Of a DNA stretch of 41,546 nt, positions 26,088-33,750 are shown one piece after another. How positions within the stretch are numbered: the first letter of the stretch is position 1; each line of letters starts with the position of its first letter. This DNA is from an uncultured Bacteroidota bacterium (GTDB lineage: Bacteria; Bacteroidota; Bacteroidia; Flavobacteriales; Flavobacteriaceae): the NCBI GenBank assembly GCA_902560025.1, contig CACEKL010000006.1, forward strand, positions 1 through 41,546, read 5' to 3'. The notes under the pieces were generated by a model that saw nothing but the letters and a program-made list of their open reading frames with translations, searched no databases and had not been told where the DNA came from. A program made the position numbers and the translations under genes.

Positions 26088-28841
26088 ATGGGATTTAAAG
26101 AATCAAAAAATTTTTCACTTAATTCAATTGCAAAAGAAATTGAAGATTTCTGGGCTAAAAATGATGTCTTTATCAAATCATCCAACAGAAATAACAGAGA
26201 AAGCTTTGTGTTTTTTGAAGGTCCTCCTTCTGCAAATGGTAAGCCTGGAATTCACCATGTAATGGCGAGAACTATAAAGGATGCTTTTTGTAGATATAAG
26301 ACTATCAAAGGATTTAACGTTAAGAGAAAAGCTGGATGGGACACCCATGGACTTCCAGTTGAATTAGGTGTAGAGAAGGAACTGGGGATTTCAAAAGACG
26401 ATATTGGTAATAAGATTAGTGTCTCGGAGTACAATAGGGCATGTAAAGAAGCGGTTATGAAATATACTTCTGACTGGGAATCTTTAACAAAAGAAATGGG
26501 TTATTGGATTGATATGTCTGATCCTTATGTAACATTTGAATCTAAATATATGGAATCAGTATGGTGGATTATAAAAGATATTTACAATAAGAATTTGATA
26601 TACAAAGGTTATACTGTTCAGCCCTATTCACCTGCCGCTGGATCTGGTTTAAGCTCACATGAGCTTAATCAGCCTGGTGCATATAGAGATATTAGTGATA
26701 CATCTGTTGTGGCTCAGTTTAAGTCTATAAAAGAAGGTCTCCCTAATGAGTTAATTAATCTATATCCATTTTATTTTCTTGCTTGGACTACTACACCATG
26801 GACACTCCCTTCAAATACAGCATTAACTATTGGTAAAAAGATAAAATATTCTTTTGTTAAAACATATAATCAATACACTAAAGAGTCAATAACTGTTGTA
26901 ATAGCTACTAAACTAATTGATAAGATTTTTTCTAAGATTTTTTATGAGGTAAAAACTGAGAAAGAATTAGATTCATATGATACTGAAAAGCCCAACTTAC
27001 CCTATTTAATTTGCCATGAAGTATCTGGTAAAAATCTTGAAAACATCAGATATGAAAGAATTTGGGAAGAATCTCCTCTTCCATTGGATAATCCGGAAAA
27101 TGCATTTAGAGTAATTAGTGGAGATTTTGTTACTACTGATGACGGAACAGGAATTGTCCATACAGCTCCAACATTTGGAGCAGACGACTATAAGGCTGCC
27201 AAATCGGCAAAACCTGAAGTTCCACCATTACAAGTATTAGATAAAAATGGCATTAAAGTTCCACTTGTTGATCTTAAAGGAAAATTTATTGACGGAATTG
27301 GTTTAATAAGTGGTAAATATGTAAAAAATGAATATTATGAATCAGACTCTATCCCAGAAAAATCTGTTGATGTTGAGATAGCTATTAGACTTAAAGAATT
27401 AAATCGAGCATTTAAAGTAGAGAAATATTCACACTCTTATCCTCATTGTTGGAGAACTGATAAGCCAGTTCTTTACTATCCAATGGAATCTTGGTTTATA
27501 AAAATGGATAGCTTATCAAACAGAATGTTTGAATTAAATCAGGGAATTAATTGGAAACCTAAATCAACTGGTGAGGGTAGATTTGGAAACTGGTTAAAAA
27601 ATGCTAATGATTGGAATCTTTCAAGATCAAGATTTTGGGGAATTCCTCTGCCAATTTGGATTGATGAAGAAAATGAAGAAATCAAAGTGATTGGTTCAGC
27701 AGAAGAGCTTATTAATGAAATTGAAGCTTCAGTAAAAAATGGTCATATGTTATCTAATCCTTATTCTGATTTTGACATTGGTAATATGTCAGATGAGAAT
27801 TATTTAAATATAGATCTTCATAAGGATATTGTCGATGAAATAACTCTTACATCAAGTAAAGGGAAGCCAATGAAAAGGGAAAAAGATATTATTGATGTTT
27901 GGTTTGATTCCGGATCAATGCCTTATGCCCAATTTCATTATCCTTTTGAGAACAAAGATTTAATTGATAATAAAATTAATTTTCCGGCTGATTTCATTGC
28001 AGAGGGTGTTGATCAAACAAGAGGATGGTTTTATACTCTTCATGCTATTTCAACTCTAGTGTTTGACTCAATTTCATATAAAAACGTTGTATCAAATGGT
28101 TTAGTTCTCGATAAAAATGGACAGAAAATGTCTAAGAGACTGGGTAACGCAGTAGATCCATTTAAAATGATAGAAGAATATGGTGCCGATGCAGTTAGGT
28201 GGTATATGATTTCAAACTCAAATCCATGGGATAATTTAAAGTTTGATCAGGATGGTGTGGCTGAGGTTAAAAGAAAATTTTTTGGCACATTACATAACGT
28301 ATACAGTTTTTTTAGTCTTTATGCCAATATCGATAATTTTTCATATCAAGAAGATGTAGTGGTATTTGAAGAAAGATCAGAATTAGATCAATGGATAATC
28401 TCAGAATTGAACTCTTTAATAAAAAGAGTAGATAATTATTACAATGATTATGAGTTGACCCCTGCCTCAAGAGAAATTAGTGATTTTGTTCAAGAGAAAT
28501 TAAGTAATTGGTATGTTAGATTATCAAGAAGAAGGTTCTGGAAGGGTGAATATAATAATGATAAAATTTCTGCATATCAGACTCTTTATGAGTGCTTATC
28601 CTCCATAAGTAAACTTATTTCACCAATTGCTCCTTTTTACTCAGAATATATTTATCAATGTATTAACACTGTTACCAGAAAAGAGGAACATGAATCAGTT
28701 CATTTATCTGAATTTCCTGCTTCAGAAGAAGATTTAATTAAAGTAGAATTAGAAAAGAAAATAAATCAAGTAAGAAATATTTGTTCACTTGCTCTATCAA
28801 TTAGAAAAAAAAGAAAAGTTAAAGGTAAGACAGCCACTTAA
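26088..28841 (+). CDS. ileS: Isoleucyl-tRNA synthetase, N-terminal part (frameshifted after residue 908)
   Basis: This frame holds the catalytic and editing portions of a class I synthetase: a HIGH-type motif in PPSANGKPGIHHV (H56, H57), the CP1 editing domain with GTGIVHTAPTFGADDY, a tRNA-selective WFDSGSMPYAQFHYPF, and the KMSKR loop (680-684). After about residue 908 the frame leaves the family sequence in an A8 tract (28805-28812) and ends with an unrelated tail VKGKTAT. Removing one A joins it to the C-terminal part at 28813-29490 to give 1,133 residues, about the size of Bacteroidota IleS. The gene is essential, so a functional product must exist: consensus error, slippage or polymorphism are the explanations. 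Confidence 0.93.
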   Translation: MGFKESKNFSLNSIAKEIEDFWAKNDVFIKSSNRNNRESFVFFEGPPSANGKPGIHHVMARTIKDAFCRYKTIKGFNVKRKAGWDTHGLPVELGVEKELGISKDDIGNKISVSEYNRACKEAVMKYTSDWESLTKEMGYWIDMSDPYVTFESKYMESVWWIIKDIYNKNLIYKGYTVQPYSPAAGSGLSSHELNQPGAYRDISDTSVVAQFKSIKEGLPNELINLYPFYFLAWTTTPWTLPSNTALTIGKKIKYSFVKTYNQYTKESITVVIATKLIDKIFSKIFYEVKTEKELDSYDTEKPNLPYLICHEVSGKNLENIRYERIWEESPLPLDNPENAFRVISGDFVTTDDGTGIVHTAPTFGADDYKAAKSAKPEVPPLQVLDKNGIKVPLVDLKGKFIDGIGLISGKYVKNEYYESDSIPEKSVDVEIAIRLKELNRAFKVEKYSHSYPHCWRTDKPVLYYPMESWFIKMDSLSNRMFELNQGINWKPKSTGEGRFGNWLKNANDWNLSRSRFWGIPLPIWIDEENEEIKVIGSAEELINEIEASVKNGHMLSNPYSDFDIGNMSDENYLNIDLHKDIVDEITLTSSKGKPMKREKDIIDVWFDSGSMPYAQFHYPFENKDLIDNKINFPADFIAEGVDQTRGWFYTLHAISTLVFDSISYKNVVSNGLVLDKNGQKMSKRLGNAVDPFKMIEEYGADAVRWYMISNSNPWDNLKFDQDGVAEVKRKFFGTLHNVYSFFSLYANIDNFSYQEDVVVFEERSELDQWIISELNSLIKRVDNYYNDYELTPASREISDFVQEKLSNWYVRLSRRRFWKGEYNNDKISAYQTLYECLSSISKLISPIAPFYSEYIYQCINTVTRKEEHESVHLSEFPASEEDLIKVELEKKINQVRNICSLALSIRKKRKVKGKTAT
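28805..28812 (+). other. A8 tract at the ileS frameshift
   Basis: Eight A residues followed by G separate the two ileS frames; seven would restore the expected RKKEKLKVRQPLNK reading. Confidence 0.9.
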
Positions 28842-29490
28842 TAAGATCATTGTCCCTGTTAAGAATAAAAATGAAAGAAATGACATTGAAAATGCTAAGG
28901 CTCAAATATTATCTGAAATTAATGTAAAATCTATTGAATTTTTAGATAGTAAAGATTCATTGCTTATTAAGGAGCTGAAGCCTAATTTCAAAATTTTAGG
29001 ACCAAGATATGGCTCAATAATTAATGATGTTTCTAATATGATCAAAGGCTTCTCTCAAGAGCAAATTGAAGATTTAGAAAGAGACGGAAAGGCAAATTTT
29101 ATGATTAAAGATACTAATGTTACAATTGATTTGAGCGATGTTGAAATAAACTATAAAGACATAGAGGGATTATCAGTGGCAAGTGGTGATGGAACAACTA
29201 TTGCTTTAGATCTTAAACTAGATGAAAATCTTATAAATGAGGGTATTGCTAGAGAGCTGGTTAATAGGATTCAAAATATAAGAAAGAGTAAAGGTTTAGA
29301 AGTAACCGACAAAATTGAGATTAACATCAAAAAGTCGGAAAAATTGGAAAATGCTATTAAGTCAAATTTAGACTATATCAAAGGTGAAACATTGGCAAAT
29401 AAATTATATTTTAGCGAGAATTTTGATGATCAAGGCGAGACATTAGAGTTTGACGATATTAAAACTGTGATAACTATAAACAAAATTTAA
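28813..29490 (+). CDS. ileS: Isoleucyl-tRNA synthetase, C-terminal part (continues ileS in the +1 frame)
   Basis: These 225 residues continue IleS directly from the A8 tract: EKLKVRQPLNKIIVPV, then KELKPNFKILGPRYG, and LNEGIARELVNRIQNIRKSKG-type sequence (here LINEGIARELVNRIQNIRK), all standard C-terminal motifs of the long, Bacteroidota-type enzyme. An ATG exists in this frame at 28789 but would add residues that do not belong to the family, so it is not a true independent start. The stop is one base before the DksA-like gene. Without these residues the synthetase would lack its C-terminal junction and tRNA-contact region. Confidence 0.9.
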   Translation, partial: EKLKVRQPLNKIIVPVKNKNERNDIENAKAQILSEINVKSIEFLDSKDSLLIKELKPNFKILGPRYGSIINDVSNMIKGFSQEQIEDLERDGKANFMIKDTNVTIDLSDVEINYKDIEGLSVASGDGTTIALDLKLDENLINEGIARELVNRIQNIRKSKGLEVTDKIEINIKKSEKLENAIKSNLDYIKGETLANKLYFSENFDDQGETLEFDDIKTVITINKI

Positions 29491-29491
29491 A

Positions 29492-29875
29492 ATGAGTAAA
29501 AGTTCAAAAAATAGATATTCAGATAAAGAGTTAGAAAGCTTTAGAAAAATAATTAACGAAAAAATTGAAAAGGCACAGGTTGATTTAGATTTACTTAAGA
29601 GTGCATACATGAACGATAGCAATAATGGAACTGACGATACATCTCCTACCTTTAAATCATTTGAGGAAGGATCTGAAACAATGTCAAAGGAAGCTAACAC
29701 TCAACTAGCCTTAAGGCAAGAAAAATTTATTAGGGATTTAAAAAACGCCTTAGTTAGAATTGAGAATAAGACATACGGTATATGTAGAGTTACTGGTAAG
29801 CTAATCAATAAGAAAAGACTTAAAATAGTTCCTCACGCAACACTTAGTATAGAAGCTAAAAATATCCAAAACTAA
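29492..29875 (+). CDS. DksA/TraR-family protein
   Basis: This 127-residue protein belongs to the DksA/TraR family of RNA-polymerase-binding regulators. It has an N-terminal coiled coil (SDKELESFRKIINEKIEKAQ and the stretch after it), a second helix LRQEKFIRDLKNALVRIENK, and the globular tip YGICRVTGKLINKKRLKIVPHA. Only one cysteine is present, so the four-cysteine zinc finger of E. coli DksA is lost; as I recall, this CRVTGKLI form is the common one in Flavobacteriia. It lies between ileS and lspA in one transcript. Action through the polymerase secondary channel is known for the family and not visible here. Confidence 0.88.
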   Translation: MSKSSKNRYSDKELESFRKIINEKIEKAQVDLDLLKSAYMNDSNNGTDDTSPTFKSFEEGSETMSKEANTQLALRQEKFIRDLKNALVRIENKTYGICRVTGKLINKKRLKIVPHATLSIEAKNIQN

Positions 29876-29886
29876 AAATTGAAAAC

Positions 29887-30525
29887 TTGATTCCTTTAAT
29901 TAAAAATATTGATGCTAAAAAATCATTAGTTCTGATTTTAGCTTTAATATTTTTAGATCAAGTAGTTAAATTTTATATTAAATTAAACTATCCCCTCACA
30001 ATTTTTGGTGAACTTCCTATAATTGATATTGGATTTTTTAAACTATTATTTATTGAGAATAAGGGTATGGCCATGGGTGCTAGATTGAATACATTATTCC
30101 CTTTTCTCGATGATAATACTGCAAAATTGATATTAACATTATTTAGAATTGTCGCTTGTATTGGTCTAAGTGTTTGGTTAAGGAGTATGATTAAGAAGAG
30201 AGCTTCTCAATTATTAATTTTTTGTCTGTGTTTAATATTAGCTGGTGCAATTGGTAATCTTATTGACTCAGTATTTTATGGTGTTATCTTTTCTTCAAGC
30301 TATGGTCAAGTAGCGACTCTATTTCCTGAGGTTGGATATGCTCCTCTATTTTATGGAAGTGTAGTGGACATGATTCAGTTTCCTCTAGCAACCTGGATTT
30401 GGCCAGAGTGGCTTCCTATAATTGGTGGTCAAGAATATACATTTTTTGAGTATGTCTTCAATTTTGCGGACTCATATATAAGTACAGGAGTACTTCTATT
30501 ATTAATATTTAATAACAAGGTCTAA
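29887..30525 (+). CDS. lspA: Lipoprotein signal peptidase (signal peptidase II)
   Basis: This 212-residue membrane aspartyl protease cleaves lipoprotein signal peptides after lipidation. Four hydrophobic segments are visible. The two catalytic aspartates lie in GAIGNLIDSVFYG (D127; Ser replaces the usual following Arg) and in FNFADSYIS (D195). A loop between them containing YGQVATLFPEVGYAPLFYG makes it longer than the E. coli enzyme (about 164 residues), as I recall for Bacteroidota. The start is TTG at 29887, 11 bases after the DksA-like gene. The last 17 bases overlap the convergent MTHFS gene. Its substrates would include the DUF4270 and M23 lipoproteins of this window. Confidence 0.93.
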   Translation: MIPLIKNIDAKKSLVLILALIFLDQVVKFYIKLNYPLTIFGELPIIDIGFFKLLFIENKGMAMGARLNTLFPFLDDNTAKLILTLFRIVACIGLSVWLRSMIKKRASQLLIFCLCLILAGAIGNLIDSVFYGVIFSSSYGQVATLFPEVGYAPLFYGSVVDMIQFPLATWIWPEWLPIIGGQEYTFFEYVFNFADSYISTGVLLLLIFNNKV

Positions 30526-31096
30526 AGTTATTAAACTTATGTACTTGTTTTGGTGTGACACAATAATCTAGTTTAACATCATTGTCATCAATATCTAGGA
30601 TTTTATTTATGGGATCAAAGAATGAAAGCCCTATTTTTAATGTACTATTATTGGTTAGCTTAAGAAACCTATCATAATAGCCCTTTCCATACCCTACTCT
30701 ATGACCTTCTATATCAAAGGCTAGAAGTGGAATAAATATTATATCTAAATTCTCAATTATAAAATGATTACCATCATTAGGTTCTTTTATCCCGAACTCA
30801 TTTAAACCAAATTCAGTTTCATCATTTATAGCAATGTGAACAAGTTCATTATTTGAAATTTTTGGAACTATTATAATTTTTTGTTCTGACTTTAATTTAT
30901 TAATTATAAAAGATGTGTCTAGTTCATTATATTTTAAAATTGAAATAAAAATATGATAGTGCTTTAATTTCCAAATGTTAAGTTTATCTAATTGCTTACA
31001 AACTCTCTGACTTAAATCATCAACTTCTTGTTTTGTTAAGGAGAATCTTTTCTTCTTATAATGAGATCTTAAAAAAGTTTTGTCTGCAGTTATCAC
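30509..31096 (-). CDS. 5-formyltetrahydrofolate cyclo-ligase (MTHFS)
   Basis: This 195-residue enzyme converts 5-formyl-THF to 5,10-methenyl-THF with ATP. The N-terminal basic segment KTFLRSHYKKKRFSL binds nucleotide in the family, and the hallmark GYGKGYYDRFLKL follows IFIPLLAFDIEGHRVG. The C-terminus has DYCVTPKQ. Length is normal. It is divergent from uvrC across 41 bases, and its 3' end overlaps lspA by 17 bases on the opposite strand. Confidence 0.92.
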   Translation of the reverse strand: MITADKTFLRSHYKKKRFSLTKQEVDDLSQRVCKQLDKLNIWKLKHYHIFISILKYNELDTSFIINKLKSEQKIIIVPKISNNELVHIAINDETEFGLNEFGIKEPNDGNHFIIENLDIIFIPLLAFDIEGHRVGYGKGYYDRFLKLTNNSTLKIGLSFFDPINKILDIDDNDVKLDYCVTPKQVHKFNNFRPCY

Positions 31097-31124
31097 TTAA
31101 TATTATTTAAAATAAAAATAGGTT

Positions 31125-31132
31125 TAATTTTG
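31125..31132 (+). promoter_or_regulatory. -7 promoter element immediately before uvrC (leaderless mRNA predicted)
   Basis: TAATTTTG matches TAnnTTTG exactly and ends only five bases before the uvrC GTG at 31138, so transcription should begin at or within a few bases of the start codon. No -33 TTG is visible. The upstream frame is closed by a stop at 31108-31110 and offers no earlier start. Confidence 0.5.
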
Positions 31133-31137
31133 TTACA

Positions 31138-31533
31138 GTGAAAGAAAGTAAGGTATATATAAAAGCTAAGTCTTTACCGGAAGAGCCAGGAGTTTATCAA
31201 TTCTTTGATAAGGACAATGAAATTATATACATAGGTAAAGCTAAAAATCTCAAGAAAAGAGTTTCATCTTATTTCACCAAATCACATGACACCAATAAGT
31301 TAAAGCTTCTTGTCAAAAGTATTGACAAAATTGAGAGGATAATTGTTGATACTGAAATGGATGCACTTCTTCTTGAAAATAACTTAATCAAAAAATATAA
31401 ACCAAAGTATAATGTTCTTCTTAAAGATGATAAATCATATCCTTGGTTATGTATAAAAAAAAGAGCCTTTCCCAAGGGTTTTTTATACAAGAAAAGCTAT
31501 TCGCGACGGATCCGAGTACTATGGTCCATATAG
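31138..31533 (+). CDS. uvrC: Excinuclease ABC subunit C, N-terminal part (frameshifted after residue 108)
   Basis: This frame encodes the GIY-YIG nuclease domain that makes the 3' incision in nucleotide-excision repair: EPGVYQFFDKDNEIIYIGKA, KNLKKRVSSYF and DALLLENNLIKKYKPKYN. After LKDDKSYPWLCIKK the frame leaves the family in an A8 tract (31455-31462) and ends with an unrelated 23-residue tail. Removing one A continues into the frame at 31463-32929 and gives a 596-residue UvrC, the usual size. The start is GTG. Read as it stands, the cell would have no full-length UvrC. Confidence 0.92.
   Translation: MKESKVYIKAKSLPEEPGVYQFFDKDNEIIYIGKAKNLKKRVSSYFTKSHDTNKLKLLVKSIDKIERIIVDTEMDALLLENNLIKKYKPKYNVLLKDDKSYPWLCIKKRAFPKGFLYKKSYSRRIRVLWSI
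31455..31462 (+). other. A8 tract at the uvrC frameshift
   Basis: Eight A residues followed by G; seven would keep the UvrC frame. This is the same kind of lesion as in ileS, 2.65 kb upstream. Confidence 0.9.
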
Positions 31534-32929
31534 AAATGTTAAGACTGTAATTACTCTACTTGAGATAATTAAGGAGATTTATCCTCTTAGAACATGTAAC
31601 TATAAATTAACTAAAGAAAACATAGATAATAAAAAGTTTAAGCTTTGTCTAGAGTACCACCTAGAAAACTGTGAAGGTCCATGTGTTGGTAAAGTAAAGG
31701 TTAATGATTATGAAAAAAACTTAAAGGGAATAAGAGATATTATTAAAGGTGATTTTAAGGCATCTTTAAAAAGACTAGAAGACAGAATGATTGATTTCTC
31801 GAATGGTCTTGAGTTCGAAAAAGCTCAAAAAATTAAAGAAAAACTTGAATCACTAAAAAATTATCAATCTAGGTCAACTATAGTTAGTCCAAAAATTAGT
31901 GATGTAGATGTCTTTACTATAATATCAGATGAGTCTTATGCTTATGTGAACTTCATACAGGTATCATATGGTTCAATTGTAAGGTCACATACTCTGGAAA
32001 TTAGAAAAAAACTTAATGAGTCAGATAAACAAATACTTCAGCTAAGTATTATTGAGCTAAGAGAAAGGTTCCTATCAAGCTCAAAGGAAATTTTTCTACC
32101 ATTTAGAATAAATCTTGGTGAGAAAATTAAAGTTCAAGTTCCTAAAAAGGGAGAGAAAAAAAGTCTTATAGATCTATCATTGCGTAATGCAAAGTTTTAT
32201 AGAATTGACAAATTAAAACAAATTAAAATTGTAGATCCAGAAGCACATGTTAATAGAATTATGGAACAGGCTAAAATGGATTTAAAGCTGTCTGAAAAAC
32301 CTATTCATATTGAGTGTTTTGATAATTCCAATTTGATGGGAACAAATCCAGTCGCATCATGTGTGGTTTTTAAAAATGGAAAGCCTTCCAAAAAGGACTA
32401 TCGTCAATATAAAATAAAAAATGTTGAAGGTCCAAATGATTTTGCATCAATGGAAGAAGTAATTTATAGAAGATTGAAAAGACTAGTGAATGAGAAACAA
32501 TCTTTGCCAAATTTAATAATAGTTGACGGTGGTAAAGGGCAATTATCATCAGGTTTAAACATTTTAAAAAAATTAAATTTAGACAATGAAATATCTATAA
32601 TAGGGATTGCAAAAAAGCTTGAGGAAATTTTTAAACCAGGTGACAAGCTTCCACTTTATATTGATAAGAAATCAGAAACTTTAAAATTAATTCAACAATT
32701 AAGGAATGAGGCCCATAGGTTTGCTATAAACTTTCATAGAGATAGGAGAAGTAAAAGTGCCCTCAAATCAGGAATTGATGATCTTCAAGGAGTTGGCCCA
32801 ATTTTAAAAGATAAGCTATTAAAGAAATATAAATCATTCAAAAGATTGAAGAGTGCAAGTGAAAAAGATTTAATTGCATTACTGGGAAACTCTAGAGGTA
32901 GGTCCATTTTTAATCAATTAAAAAATTAA
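31463..32929 (+). CDS. uvrC: Excinuclease ABC subunit C, C-terminal part (continues uvrC in the +1 frame)
   Basis: The open frame resumes exactly at the A8 tract with EPFPRVFYTRKAIRDGSEYY and GPYRNVKTV, all standard UvrC sequence. It then has the cysteine region LCLEYHLENCEGPCVG, the UvrB-binding UVR segment (DFSNGLEFEKAQKIKEKLES), the RNase H-like 5' incision domain (HIECFDNSNLMGTNPVASCV, and NLIIVDGGKGQLSSG) and the C-terminal helix-hairpin-helix pair (DDLQGVGPILKDKLLKKY). The first ATG in this frame is at 31787 and would drop about 108 family residues, so it is not the true start. The next gene begins 23 bases after the stop. Confidence 0.92.
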   Translation, partial: EPFPRVFYTRKAIRDGSEYYGPYRNVKTVITLLEIIKEIYPLRTCNYKLTKENIDNKKFKLCLEYHLENCEGPCVGKVKVNDYEKNLKGIRDIIKGDFKASLKRLEDRMIDFSNGLEFEKAQKIKEKLESLKNYQSRSTIVSPKISDVDVFTIISDESYAYVNFIQVSYGSIVRSHTLEIRKKLNESDKQILQLSIIELRERFLSSSKEIFLPFRINLGEKIKVQVPKKGEKKSLIDLSLRNAKFYRIDKLKQIKIVDPEAHVNRIMEQAKMDLKLSEKPIHIECFDNSNLMGTNPVASCVVFKNGKPSKKDYRQYKIKNVEGPNDFASMEEVIYRRLKRLVNEKQSLPNLIIVDGGKGQLSSGLNILKKLNLDNEISIIGIAKKLEEIFKPGDKLPLYIDKKSETLKLIQQLRNEAHRFAINFHRDRRSKSALKSGIDDLQGVGPILKDKLLKKYKSFKRLKSASEKDLIALLGNSRGRSIFNQLKN

Positions 32930-32952
32930 TTTTAGTTAATTTTGAAAAATAG

Positions 32953-33750
32953 ATGATAAAAATTATTGCCCTATATCTTCAAATTTTCCTGTTAAGCATA
33001 TATGTAACTTATGGACAAAATATTCTTTCTGATTCAAAGCCTTTTAAAGCAGGAGAAAATCTAGAGTATATTGTACACTATGGAATTTTCAATGCTAGCT
33101 ATGCATCACTTAAATTAACTAATGAAAAATTAGATGGTAAAGACTTTTTATTAGCATCTGGATATGGAAAAACTATCGGTTTAGCAAGACTTTTTTTTAA
33201 GGTTGAAGATTATTACAGCAGCTACTTTGATGATTCAGCTGTCACGCCATATTTTTTTAAAAGAAACATTTATGAGGGTGGATACACAAAAAATTTGGAA
33301 GTAAAGTTCAATTCAGAGCTTCAAAATGCAACAGTAAATAATATAAAAAATCAAACCATTGAGACAATTAATACAGAGAAAAATGTACAAGACTTAATTT
33401 CTTCGCTATATTATTTAAGGAAAAATTTTTCTGAGGAAAAAGTAAGTATTGGAGAGTCATTTATTATTAACATGTTTTACGATTCAAAAAATAGAGAACT
33501 TCCTTTAAGATACCTAGGTAAGGATATAATTAATACAAAATTTGGTAAGATTGAGTGCCTAAAGTTTATGCCAACAACAAATAGGAGTAGAATTTTTAAG
33601 GGTGAGGGAAGTATTACTATTTGGCTAACAAATGACAAGAACAGAATTCCTATTCGAGTTCAAGCAGACCTTTTAGTAGGTTCAATAAAAGCTGACTTAG
33701 AAAAATTCTCTGGTATTGCTAACCCTTTAGAAATTGTAATTAAAAATTAA
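32953..33750 (+). CDS. DUF3108 family exported protein
   Basis: This 265-residue protein has a signal peptide (MIKIIALYLQIFLLSIYVTYGQ) followed by the DUF3108 start KAGENLEYIVHYGIFNASYASLKL. It is mostly predicted beta-strand, contains no cysteine cluster, and ends with VQADLLVGSIKADLEKFSG, typical of this lipoprotein-assembly-like beta-barrel or lipocalin-like domain. The location should be the periplasm. It overlaps the M23 peptidase gene by one base (TAATG), suggesting a shared envelope role. No biochemical function is known to me. Confidence 0.85.
   Translation: MIKIIALYLQIFLLSIYVTYGQNILSDSKPFKAGENLEYIVHYGIFNASYASLKLTNEKLDGKDFLLASGYGKTIGLARLFFKVEDYYSSYFDDSAVTPYFFKRNIYEGGYTKNLEVKFNSELQNATVNNIKNQTIETINTEKNVQDLISSLYYLRKNFSEEKVSIGESFIINMFYDSKNRELPLRYLGKDIINTKFGKIECLKFMPTTNRSRIFKGEGSITIWLTNDKNRIPIRVQADLLVGSIKADLEKFSGIANPLEIVIKN

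Noticed and set aside
28789..28812. ATG at 28789 as start of an independent protein
   Set aside because: Its first residues are out-of-frame IleS sequence; family similarity begins only at 28813.
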